In this document: piece after piece, positions 22,377-30,473 of the stretch
Position numbering within the stretch: the stretch's first letter is position 1
Layout of the letters: every line of letters begins with the position of its first letter
Assembly: GCA_016218765.1 (NCBI GenBank)
Contig: JACRCZ010000106.1
Span: 1-47,176 of the forward strand
Direction of reading: 5' to 3'
DNA: 47,176 bases
Origin: Deltaproteobacteria bacterium
GTDB lineage: Bacteria; Myxococcota_A; Polyangia; DRWM01; JAAZOP01
Translations under genes and position numbers: made by a program
The notes under the pieces: model-generated
Databases searched by the model: none
The model's input: the letters and a program-made list of their open reading frames with translations, nothing else
Told to the model about the DNA's origin: nothing

Positions 22377-24974
22377 TCAATCCACGCTCGGCTCGAACAC
22401 GTACGGGCACAGCGCCATCGGGGTCGCGCCGTCCAGGAACAGGAAGGGGACGACGGCGGCGAGGGTGCCGTCGAGGCCCACGGCTTGCAGGAGCAGCTCG
22501 GCCAGGCCGTCGTCATCTTCCGCCGCGGTGGAGTCGCCGAGGCCCGCGACGGGGGTGAGGCCGTCGTCCGCGAGCGCTCCCAGCAGCAGGCCGAGCAGTC
22601 CACCCGTGCCGGCCTCGGCATCGATCACCGGCGCGTCGTCCGGCAGGCCGGCCAACGCCTTCGCGCGCGCCACGGCGTCACCCAAACCGCCGATCGTGTC
22701 GGCCAGGCCCAGCTCGACGGCCTTGGTGCCGCTCCAGATCCGTCCCTGTCCGATCGCATCGACCTGCTCGGTGGTGAGCGTCCCCGCCCGCCCCTCGACG
22801 ACGCGCTCCACGAATTGCCAGTAGTAGAAGTTGATCTTCTCCTCCAGCACCGCCACTTCGTCCTCGGTGTACGGCCGGGTCCAGCTCTCCATCGACGCGC
22901 GCGCCCCGCGGCCTTCCTCGTAGGTGGTGATGCCCAGGTCCAGCAGGAAGGTGCCGATGTCCGCCTTGCCGTAGAAGATGCCGATCGAGCCGGTGAGCGA
23001 GGCGGGCAGGACGAAGATCTCCTTCGCCGCCGCGGCGACGTAGTACGCGGCCGAGGCGCCGATGGGGCCGATGGCGGCGACGAGCGGCTTGGAGGCGCGC
23101 ACGCGCATCGCGGCGCGCCAGATGTTGTCCGCGGCGATGGCCGAGCCGCCGCCCGAATCGATCCGCAGCACGACGGCGGCCGCGGCCGGGTCGGTGCGCA
23201 GCGCGTCCAGGAGCTCGACGACCGTGCGATCGCCCACCATGCGGATGCCGACGAAGGGGATGGTCAGGCTCTTGCCGTCGATCATCGAGCCATCGATGCG
23301 CACGACGACGACGGACGGGCGGCGTCCCCAGGCGGTCGAGCCGTCGCCCGGCGGCGGCTCGTCCAGGTCCGCGTCCACGATGGCGGCGTCGACCGCGCTC
23401 TCGAAGATGTCCCGCGCCTCGTCCGCGAACGCCGCTTCGCCCGCCAGTCCGGTCTCGACCAGCTCCGGCGCGGTGAACGGCCCGCGGTCGATGAGCGCGG
23501 CGGCTTCGGCGGGCGAGTCGAGCTCGAGATCCCCGGCGAGGTCGGCGGTCATGGAGCCGTAGACGTCGTCGAGGTACGCGTCGAGGGACTCCTGGTGCTC
23601 GGGAGAGGGCGAGTCCTCGGTGAACGACTCCGGGGCGGACTTGTAGGCGCCGACCTTGACGATCTCGGCCCGGATGCCCAGGCGGTCGAGCAGGCGGCGG
23701 AAGAAGGTGAGGCGCGTGCGGATGCCGGTCAGGCGGGAGCCGCCGCCGGGGGCGACGATCGTGTGGTCGGCGGCGCCGCAGAGGTAGGCGACGGCGCCGG
23801 GCGCGTCGTCGTAGCTGCACCAGACGGGCTTGCCCGCGCGCTGGAGCGAGGCGATCGCGCCGCGGATTTCCTGGATGTCGCCCGTGGAGCCCGAGAAGCC
23901 GTCGAGAACCAGCAGCACGCCGGCGACGTCGTCGTCGCGGCGCAGCGCCTCGGTCCAGCGCACGAGCTGCACCCAATCGCCTTCGCCCAGGCCGCCGGTC
24001 CAGCGGAAGGCGACGATGCGGTCGGAGCGTGCGAGGGCAGGGCGCTCGCTCCCGGACAGCCGGGCGACGATGTCCACGGCGTCGGCGGCCGAGCCGCCCT
24101 CGGCGAAGCCGACGCCGCCGCCGTTCGTGGCCCAGGGGAAGGACAGCTCGACGGCGGTGCCGACCTGCCATTCGGAGAAGCAGGTGCCGTCGCCGCAGCC
24201 GTCCATGCGCGCGTCGAACCGCCCGCGGATGGCCAAACCCTCGACGGGGCGGATCGCCGCGCCCGCGCCGAGCCACATGCGGCCGGTGGTCTCGCCGGCG
24301 CGGAACGAAGCGCCGATGGTGAGGAAGTCGTCGCCCAGGGGGCGGGCGGAGACGTCGACGAGGTAGCGGCGCTCGTAGGCCGTCAACGCGCCGCGACTGG
24401 TGTCCGAGCGCGGCTCGAAGAGGTCGGAGGCCGCGAAGGAGAGGCCGAACCAGCGCCAGGGGCGGAAGGTGAAGCCGGCGTCGAGGGTGTTCCAGCCGTC
24501 GAGGTACGGGTCGGTGTCGGCGAGGTAGCCGCGGTAGAGGAGGCCGAGGGCGAAGGCTGAGCCGAGGCGCAGGGAGGCTCCGAGGGCGACCATGCCCCAC
24601 ATGCGGTCGGAGGCCTCGCGGTCGTCGACGTCGAAGGCGTCGGCGGGGTAGCCGACGCCGACGCCGGCGGAGAGGGCGAGCGGTCCGAAGACGGGGACGG
24701 CGGCGAAGAGCGCGTCGCCCTGCGAGCCGGCGCCGGGGCTGGTGTCGCCGAGCTGCTGGCGGTGGAGGTACGCAACCTGCCAGACGCGCGCGTCGGCGAG
24801 CAGCGCGGGGTTCCACAGCACGCTCTCCGCGCCCTCGTACTCGCCCTCGACCGGCGCCGGCGGCGCGGGGATGCGCAGCTCGGTCTGCGCGGACGCCGCG
24901 GAGGGGAGGAGGAGGAAGGGGAGGGCGGCGAGGATCCATCGTGGAGCTTGGCGCATGGCGGCAAGGTAGCGCAT
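22377..24974 (-). CDS. sppA: SppA-type signal peptide peptidase with N-terminal barrel-like region
   Basis: An 865-residue exported protein. A signal peptide (about 8-29, ending SAASA) is followed by about 260 residues of alternating Gly/aromatic-rich strands (NPALLADARVWQVAYLHRQ, ALSAGVGVGYPAD, MVALGASLRLGSAFALGLLYRG), like a small outer-membrane barrel of the PorV/FadL kind. Then come two SppA/ClpP-fold repeats. The catalytic pair is present: Lys445 (GAYKSAPESFTE) in the first repeat and Ser641 (GPIGASAAYYVA) in the second, with DSGGG and LTGSIGIF motifs. The family cleaves leftover signal peptides. The ATG at 24956 is an equally good start. Confidence 0.86.
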   Translation of the reverse strand: MRYLAAMRQAPRWILAALPFLLLPSAASAQTELRIPAPPAPVEGEYEGAESVLWNPALLADARVWQVAYLHRQQLGDTSPGAGSQGDALFAAVPVFGPLALSAGVGVGYPADAFDVDDREASDRMWGMVALGASLRLGSAFALGLLYRGYLADTDPYLDGWNTLDAGFTFRPWRWFGLSFAASDLFEPRSDTSRGALTAYERRYLVDVSARPLGDDFLTIGASFRAGETTGRMWLGAGAAIRPVEGLAIRGRFDARMDGCGDGTCFSEWQVGTAVELSFPWATNGGGVGFAEGGSAADAVDIVARLSGSERPALARSDRIVAFRWTGGLGEGDWVQLVRWTEALRRDDDVAGVLLVLDGFSGSTGDIQEIRGAIASLQRAGKPVWCSYDDAPGAVAYLCGAADHTIVAPGGGSRLTGIRTRLTFFRRLLDRLGIRAEIVKVGAYKSAPESFTEDSPSPEHQESLDAYLDDVYGSMTADLAGDLELDSPAEAAALIDRGPFTAPELVETGLAGEAAFADEARDIFESAVDAAIVDADLDEPPPGDGSTAWGRRPSVVVVRIDGSMIDGKSLTIPFVGIRMVGDRTVVELLDALRTDPAAAAVVLRIDSGGGSAIAADNIWRAAMRVRASKPLVAAIGPIGASAAYYVAAAAKEIFVLPASLTGSIGIFYGKADIGTFLLDLGITTYEEGRGARASMESWTRPYTEDEVAVLEEKINFYYWQFVERVVEGRAGTLTTEQVDAIGQGRIWSGTKAVELGLADTIGGLGDAVARAKALAGLPDDAPVIDAEAGTGGLLGLLLGALADDGLTPVAGLGDSTAAEDDDGLAELLLQAVGLDGTLAAVVPFLFLDGATPMALCPYVFEPSVD

Positions 24975-24989
24975 CCGGCGGGGCGGGAA

Positions 24990-25080
24990 AAGGAACCACC
25001 GATGAACGCCGATGGGGAAGGGCAGGGGAAGGGAGAAGGAAGAAACCACCGATGGACACCGATGGACACCGATGGGAAGG
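24990..25080 (+). repeat. Family A double array (10-bp unit)
   Basis: Two arrays in tandem. The first, from 24990, is GGA then ACCACCGATG and AACGCCGATG, with tail GGGAAG. A purine-rich spacer follows, then a second array of three units, ACCACCGATG and GACACCGATG twice, with tail GGAAGG. The shared head (GGAA or GAAA before ACCACC) and tail (GGGAAG) suggest a defined element rather than random slippage. It lies between two minus-strand genes. Confidence 0.85.
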
Positions 25081-25111
25081 GAGGGGCTCCCCGGTGCGGA
25101 CCTGTCAGCGG

Positions 25112-26425
25112 CTACGCGCCGGCTCCCGGGAGCGCTGACGTTCCGGGTTCTCTTGGCTCGACGCCCTGCTGCTCGGCCGGTACCGCGGCCCCGGACGGGG
25201 GTTCTCGCGGCGCGAGGCGTGCCTTCTTCGCCGCCTCCCTCCACGGGACGTCAACCGCGCGCTCGACCGACGCCTCCGAGGCGCACAAGACGACGTCGGT
25301 CTCGTCCGCGGCCAGAACGTCGGCGGTGCCGCCACCGGAAGCAACCGGCTGGTATCCGGCCGGCAGCGCTGTCCGGCTCGCGACGTGACCGTCCAAGTCG
25401 TAGGCGATGAGCCTTACCCCGCAGCCGGCCGCCCCATCGAATTCGCGCGGCTCGATTCTCCGCACCAGCCGGTCGGGCGCCTGCATCAGCACGTCCTCCC
25501 TCTCGGGCTCCCAGCCATCGCCGAACTGGAAGCGCGTCGTCAGCCCCGCGGACGGCTGAAGAAGCAGCCGACGGCCCTTGACGCCGAGGGCGTGTCGGCC
25601 GAGCGGACCGAGGAAGCGGTACGACTCACCCTCGTCGCCGCCCGACGCCATGCTCATGGTCCACCCGCCCGACTCGAGGTCGGGGAAGAGGAAGAACCCC
25701 GCCGCGAGGAAGGGAGCCGGCGCGCCCGTGATCGTGGTGGTGACGGGCGCAACAACCACCACGCCGCGCCCGAGCGGCCGAACCACTCCAACGACGGCGA
25801 AATCGCGGAACGGGAACAGGTCGAGTCGCGGGATCCGGTCAGTGGAGCGGTTGGGCAGCAGGAGCGCCGGCCGCGTCCAGTCGGTGTCGCCGACGGAATC
25901 GAACGGGACGACACCCGTCGGCGGAAGGAAAGCGCGCACCCAGACCCACAACCACTGCTCGTCCGTTCCTCCGAAGGCGACCACGAAGCGATCGGCGACC
26001 GCCGCCACTGCGCCGATCGCCCGGAACGCGAGCAGCGGCTCGTTGATCGGCTGGCGCTCCGCGGGCGCCCGCGCGTCCAGCGACCACGCGATGACACGGC
26101 CGTCGCGGGCGACGATCCAGAAGAACAGATGCGAGTCGTATGTGCCGAGCAGGCCGGCGGTATCCCCCACGAGCGCCCCGCCAAGCAGGCTCATCCCGGC
26201 CCGCGATCCGAACTTCCAGATGACGTTGCACCGGGCGAAACCCGCTTCCTGGTCCGCAGGGCAACGAGCCTCGGAAGGAACCTCGGCGCCGTCCGCCACA
26301 TCGGCGACGGCATCGGCGGGGTCGGGGCCGGGGCCGGCGTCGCCCGGACGACGCGAGCCGGCGTTGCCCGCACACGCGCAGATCAGGAGGATGCACGCTC
26401 CCGGGCACCGGCCAAGGCGGGACAC
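25112..26425 (-). CDS. Secreted protein of unknown function, probable lipoprotein
   Basis: A 437-residue protein with a short signal peptide ending in a cysteine-rich patch (LLICACAG, lipid anchor probably at Cys16 or Cys18), an acidic low-complexity spacer (about 24-52), then a beta-rich body. Repeated motifs such as HLFFWIVARDGRVIAWSLDARAP and DRFVVAFGGTDEQWLWVW suggest a propeller-like fold in which each blade returns a value. No catalytic motif is visible. The start is GTG at 26425. A TGCTATCGT extended -10-like sequence lies only about seven bases upstream on the minus strand, so the message may be leaderless. Confidence 0.7.
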   Translation of the reverse strand: MSRLGRCPGACILLICACAGNAGSRRPGDAGPGPDPADAVADVADGAEVPSEARCPADQEAGFARCNVIWKFGSRAGMSLLGGALVGDTAGLLGTYDSHLFFWIVARDGRVIAWSLDARAPAERQPINEPLLAFRAIGAVAAVADRFVVAFGGTDEQWLWVWVRAFLPPTGVVPFDSVGDTDWTRPALLLPNRSTDRIPRLDLFPFRDFAVVGVVRPLGRGVVVVAPVTTTITGAPAPFLAAGFFLFPDLESGGWTMSMASGGDEGESYRFLGPLGRHALGVKGRRLLLQPSAGLTTRFQFGDGWEPEREDVLMQAPDRLVRRIEPREFDGAAGCGVRLIAYDLDGHVASRTALPAGYQPVASGGGTADVLAADETDVVLCASEASVERAVDVPWREAAKKARLAPREPPSGAAVPAEQQGVEPREPGTSALPGAGA

Positions 26426-26517
26426 GTCCGGACGATAGCATGCAAGCCGAGTTCCGGGCAGATCGGCCGCAGTCGGTGATCGCCGCCCCGGTGGCGTGAT
26501 AGCATTGTCTCCCTTGC

Positions 26518-26557
26518 GCCGGCGGTGGATGGCGACCGCCGGCGGTGGATGGCGACC
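26518..26557 (+). repeat. Exact 20-bp tandem duplication
   Basis: Two perfect adjacent copies of a 20-base unit beginning GCCGGCGGTGGATGG, in the 204-base non-coding gap between the divergent 437- and 92-residue genes. I see no other feature in this gap. The perfect identity suggests a recent event. Confidence 0.85.
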
Positions 26558-26629
26558 ACGGCGGAGTTGGTGGACCCGCGGACTGCACCTCTCGAAGAGG
26601 GGCCCGGTGAGCGTGCCAGGGAGGATTCC

Positions 26630-26908
26630 ATGAAGAGGAGCTTGGTCATCGGAGGCGTGGTCGGCGTGGTGCTGGGTGTTGCGGTGGGCCTCGTCGTGAC
26701 CTCGATGATGAAGTCGTCGGTCGAGGCGGAGCCGTGGGGACAGGGCTCGGGCGACCTCGTCTGGGCGCTGCGCTGGCGAATGATCGGCATCTTCTCGGCG
26801 ATCACCGTGCCGCTGGGCCTGCTTTTCGGCTGGGTCCGCGGCCGGCGCGTGGAGCGCGAGCGCCGGGACAACGCGAACAACTTCACGATCGGCGAATTCG
26901 ACCGGTAG
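26630..26908 (+). CDS. Small two-helix membrane protein
   Basis: A 92-residue protein with two hydrophobic segments, about 4-24 (LVIGGVVGVVLGVAVGLVV) and about 50-70 (IGIFSAITVPLGLLFGWV), then a basic, charged tail (RGRRVERERRD). I recognise no family. GGGAGG seven bases before the ATG supports this start over an upstream in-frame ATG at 26525 within the tandem duplication region. It appears to be a single-gene unit. Confidence 0.66.
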   Translation: MKRSLVIGGVVGVVLGVAVGLVVTSMMKSSVEAEPWGQGSGDLVWALRWRMIGIFSAITVPLGLLFGWVRGRRVERERRDNANNFTIGEFDR

Positions 26909-27039
26909 AGGCCGGCAAGGAGCCCTTCTTCGGCGCGGACCTGCTCCAAACCACGACGAGTCGCAAGTCGGGATCTGCGGGGCGAATCATGTCGATGCCC
27001 TGGTGTCGTCGCTGGTCGCGCCTCCCCGCAATCCTCCCC

Positions 27040-27125
27040 CCATCGGTGTCCATCGGTGTCCATCGGTGGTTTCTTCCCCTCCCTTCCCTTCCCCTATCTG
27101 TGTTCATCTGTGTCCATCTGTGGTT
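27040..27125 (-). repeat. Family A double array, including a diverged sub-family
   Basis: Read on the minus strand: an array of three units, ACCACAGATG, GACACAGATG and AACACAGATA, a purine-rich spacer, then three units ACCACCGATG and GACACCGATG twice. The A-for-C variant (CACAGATG) marks a second sub-family. A C-rich run (27131-27158) follows. The gap from 26909 to 27209 contains nothing else that I can support. Confidence 0.85.
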
Positions 27126-27209
27126 TCCCTCTTCCCCCCCTCCCCCCCTCCCCCCCCTTGCGCCCCGGCCCGAGTCGGGCCAAGCTCCGGTTCGAGAGGG
27201 AGTTCGAGC

Positions 27210-29168
27210 ATGTCCAAGTGGCAAGCGGTTCGATGGGCATCCGTGGCGTTGATGGCGGCGGGGTGCGCGGCGGGGGAGGCGGACGACGGAAGCGACGTCG
27301 GGAGCGCGGTGTGCGGCAACGGGCTCCTGGAATCCGGCGAAGCCTGCGACGACGGCGGACTGGCTTCGGGAGACGGGTGCAACTCCATCTGCCGCACCGA
27401 GGACGGGTGGAACTGCACGGGCCAGCCCAGCGTGTGCGTGTCCGGGCCGATCTGCGGCAACGGCGAGATCGAGGCCGGCGAGGAGTGCGACGACGCCGAC
27501 ATGACCCCGGGCGACGGTTGTGATGCGGCCTGCGACGTGGAGCCGGACTGGAGCTGCGCGGGCCAACCGAGCGTCTGCACCTACGACGTGGTGTGCGGCG
27601 ACGGGGTCATCGGCGGCACCGAGACGTGCGACGACGGCGGCACGACCGCGGGCGACGGCTGCAGCGCGACCTGCGCCCCGGAGACGGGCTGGACCTGCAC
27701 GGGGACGCCGAGCGTCTGCACGCGCGATCCCTACTGCGGCGACGGCCTGATCAACGGGACCGACACGTGCGACGACGGCGGCACCGAGGCGGGGGACGGC
27801 TGCGACGCGACCTGCCGGGAGGAGACGGGCTGGACCTGCACGGGGGAGCCGAGCGTCTGCGTGCTCGACCCCGTGTGCGGCGACGGGGTCACGGGCGGGG
27901 CGGAAACCTGCGACGACGGCGGCGTGGAGCCGGGCGACGGCTGCGACGCGGCGTGCCTCGTGGAGGCGGGCTGGACGTGCACGGGCGAGCCCAGCGTCTG
28001 CGTGCGCGACCTCGTGTGCGGGGACGGCTGGATCATGGGCGGCGAGTTCTGCGACGACGGCAACACCCGCGGCGGCGACGGGTGCAACGCGCTGTGCGGC
28101 GTCGAGCCGGGCTGGGCGTGCGAGGGCGAGCCGAGCGTCTGCGAGCCGATCCTGCGGTGCGGGAACGGGACGATCGATGCCGGCGAGGAGTGCGACGACG
28201 GGGACTCGACCGCCGGCGACGGCTGCAGCGACGCCTGCGTGGTGGAGTCGGGCTGGGTCTGCTGGGGCGCGCCGAGCTGGTGCGTGGAGCTGGCCGGGCG
28301 CTGCGGGGACGGCATCGTCGGGACGGGCGAGGGCTGCGACGACCGCGGCACGGCGCCGGGGGACGGGTGCAGCGCGACGTGCACGGTGGAGACGGGCTGG
28401 ACCTGCACGGGCTCGCCCAGCGTCTGCACGCGGGTCTCGACCGGCTGCGGCAACGGTGCGATCGTCGCGCCCGAGCGGTGCGACGACGGGAACACGGCCG
28501 CGGGCGACGGTTGCAGCGGCACCTGCACGGTCGAGCCGTACTGGCGCTGCAGCGGCACGCCGAGCGGGTGCGCGCACGTCCGGATCCTCTACGCGCCGTC
28601 GAACCCCGACGACCCGACCTATCGCGCGAACATCGCCGCGATCACGGGCGGCGACGTGGACTACCTGGACGTGACGGGCTCGACGCCGGCGCTCGCGGCG
28701 TTGACCGCGTACGACTGCGTCTACACCTGGTCCAACGCCGCCTACTTCGACCCGACCGGCTTCGGTGACACCTTGGCCGACTACGCCGACGGCGGCCGCA
28801 GCGTGGTGCTTGGCGTCTGGGCCACCTACCTCCTGGGCAACCACCTGTCGGGCCGGATCATGACGGTCGGCTACAGCCCGGTGTCGTCGCCCAGCGGAAG
28901 CAACCACTTCGCGTCGTCGAGCTACCTGGGCGACGGGACCACCTTCCTGCACCGCGACGTCACGGCGTACGAGTGCCAGTACCGGGACTATCTCGCGCTC
29001 CAGGGAACGGGGCTGCAGGACGGCACCTACGCCGACGCCGAGATCGCCGTGGCCTACCGGCCGGACTTCCGTGTGGTCTACGTCAACGGCGCGGGCGCTT
29101 CGGATCTGCTGTGCACGGGAGACTGGCCGCGCCTGGTGGCCAACGCCTGCTCCGCCGCGTATCAGTAG
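27210..29168 (+). CDS. Lipoprotein with nine Myxococcus-type Cys-rich repeats
   Basis: A 652-residue lipoprotein (lipobox AAGC, Cys19). Residues about 35-450 are nine repeats of about 42 to 45 residues, each starting CGxG, continuing with a CDDG/GDGC core, and closing with a W-C pair and PSVC or similar; this is the DUF4215 / Myxococcus cysteine-rich repeat family. Each has six cysteines, presumably in disulfides. The C-terminal 195 residues (from about HVRILYAPSN) form a separate alpha/beta domain resembling a ThuA or glutamine-amidotransferase-like fold, without visible catalytic residues. It is likely a surface or adhesion protein. GAGGGAG precedes the ATG. Confidence 0.86.
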   Translation: MSKWQAVRWASVALMAAGCAAGEADDGSDVGSAVCGNGLLESGEACDDGGLASGDGCNSICRTEDGWNCTGQPSVCVSGPICGNGEIEAGEECDDADMTPGDGCDAACDVEPDWSCAGQPSVCTYDVVCGDGVIGGTETCDDGGTTAGDGCSATCAPETGWTCTGTPSVCTRDPYCGDGLINGTDTCDDGGTEAGDGCDATCREETGWTCTGEPSVCVLDPVCGDGVTGGAETCDDGGVEPGDGCDAACLVEAGWTCTGEPSVCVRDLVCGDGWIMGGEFCDDGNTRGGDGCNALCGVEPGWACEGEPSVCEPILRCGNGTIDAGEECDDGDSTAGDGCSDACVVESGWVCWGAPSWCVELAGRCGDGIVGTGEGCDDRGTAPGDGCSATCTVETGWTCTGSPSVCTRVSTGCGNGAIVAPERCDDGNTAAGDGCSGTCTVEPYWRCSGTPSGCAHVRILYAPSNPDDPTYRANIAAITGGDVDYLDVTGSTPALAALTAYDCVYTWSNAAYFDPTGFGDTLADYADGGRSVVLGVWATYLLGNHLSGRIMTVGYSPVSSPSGSNHFASSSYLGDGTTFLHRDVTAYECQYRDYLALQGTGLQDGTYADAEIAVAYRPDFRVVYVNGAGASDLLCTGDWPRLVANACSAAYQ

Positions 29169-29209
29169 GGGAGTGAGGGACGAGCGGGAAGTGCGGAAAG
29201 GGCGGCAAG
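29168..29209 (+). repeat. Family B tandem repeat, degenerate (9-bp unit)
   Basis: Units read GGGAGTGAG, GGACGAGCG, GGAAGTGCG, GAAAGGGCG and a partial GCAAG. The array begins on the last base of the Cys-rich lipoprotein gene's stop codon. It is more diverged than the copies at 8605 and 31619 but keeps the 9-base period. Confidence 0.75.
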
Positions 29210-29311
29210 CCCGGCCGTCGCGGCTCCCCGTTCAAGGCCCTTGCTCTACAGGGGCGGTCTGGACAGAATCGCGCCCGGCGAGGGGAGGGGATGGGGCAAG
29301 GAGTGGAGTCG

Positions 29312-30463
29312 ATGGCGAAGATCATCCTGCCGCGGAAGTTCGTGAGCCAGTACCCGCACAAGTTCGCCCTGGGGAAGAAGCGCTATCTTTCCGGCCAGCG
29401 CATCCTGCCCAAGCCGCTCACGGGCAAGGAGTCGCTGCCCGAGCTGATCGACGGCGTGTTCCTGGCGTACAACGCGGCGCGGTTGCAGGAGGCCTGCCGG
29501 CTCTTCTCGGAGAAGATGCTCCGTGCCGACGTGACGGTGGGGATGAGCCTGGCGGGCGCGCTGACGCCCGCGGGGCTCGGCGCCTCGTGCGTCATCCCGC
29601 TCATCAAGGCCGGCTTCGTCGACTGGATCGTCTCGACGGGCGCGAACCTGTACCACGACATGCACCACGCGATGAACCTGCCCTTGTACCGGGGCTCGCC
29701 GTTCGTGCGCGATCCCGAGCTGCGGCGGCTGGGCGTGGTGCGCATCTACGACGTGCTCCTCGACTACAACGACGTGCTGATGCGGACCGACGACGTCTTG
29801 CGGCGCATCCTGGCGCAGCGCGAGTTCCAGAAGGAGATGGGGACGGCGGAGCTGCACTGGCTCCTGGGGAAGTACTGCGCGGAGTTCGAGCGCCAGACGA
29901 AGCTCACGGACGCCTCGGTGCTGGCGGCCGCCTACCGTGCCGGCGTCCCGTGCTTCTGTCCCTCGCCCGGCGACTCGACGATCGGCATGAACGTCGCGGG
30001 GCTGGAGCTGCGGGGCAGCAAGCTGCGCGTGAACCCCAGTATCGACGTCAACCAGACCACGGCGATCGTGCTCGACGCGCAGCAGCGCGGGCGCAAGACG
30101 GGCGTCGTGCTCTGCGGCGGCGGGTCGCCGAAGAACTTCACGCTGCAGACCGAGCCGCAGATCCAGGAAGTGCTGCGGATCAAGGAGTTCGGGCACGAGT
30201 ATTTCCTGCAGATGACGGACGCGCGGCCGGACACGGGCGGCCTGTCCGGGGCGACGCCGCACGAGGCGGTGAGCTGGGGCAAGGTCGACCCGCGGCAGCT
30301 TCCCGACGCCATCGTCTGCTACATCGACTCCACGGTGGCGCTGCCGCTGCTCACGCAGTACGCGCTGGCGCGCCGCAAGCGCCGTCCCTTGAAGCGCCTC
30401 TACGGCCGCCTGCCGGAGCTGATGCAGCGGCTGACGCGGGAGTACTTCAAGCACAACAAGTGA
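29312..30463 (+). CDS. Deoxyhypusine-synthase-like enzyme (probable polyamine aminobutyltransferase)
   Basis: A 383-residue member of the deoxyhypusine synthase family. The lysine that forms the enzyme-imine intermediate in human DHS (Lys329) aligns with Lys274 in GGGSPKNF. The NAD/spermidine-site segments [10 protein letters not shown] (111-120) and [10 protein letters not shown] (316-325) are intact. Bacteria lack eIF5A, so bacterial homologues are thought to use a small amine acceptor, making homospermidine or a related polyamine. The adjacent decarboxylase gene (11 bases downstream) supports a polyamine role. The ATG at 29312 (AAGGAG eight bases upstream) is preferred over 29291. Confidence 0.88.
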   Translation: MAKIILPRKFVSQYPHKFALGKKRYLSGQRILPKPLTGKESLPELIDGVFLAYNAARLQEACRLFSEKMLRADVTVGMSLAGALTPAGLGASCVIPLIKAGFVDWIVSTGANLYHDMHHAMNLPLYRGSPFVRDPELRRLGVVRIYDVLLDYNDVLMRTDDVLRRILAQREFQKEMGTAELHWLLGKYCAEFERQTKLTDASVLAAAYRAGVPCFCPSPGDSTIGMNVAGLELRGSKLRVNPSIDVNQTTAIVLDAQQRGRKTGVVLCGGGSPKNFTLQTEPQIQEVLRIKEFGHEYFLQMTDARPDTGGLSGATPHEAVSWGKVDPRQLPDAIVCYIDSTVALPLLTQYALARRKRRPLKRLYGRLPELMQRLTREYFKHNK

Positions 30464-30473
30464 CGGAGGGGCG

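Noticed and set aside
24990..25080. A short protein rich in HRWTPMDTDG in the family A array
   Set aside because: The period of 10 bp shifts frame each unit and the peptide is only the read-through of the repeat. No start signal or conserved flank is present.
27131..27158. C-run as a regulatory element
   Set aside because: It is a simple low-complexity pyrimidine run after the family A array, with no pairing partner or conserved signal. It may be only a tail of the repeat.
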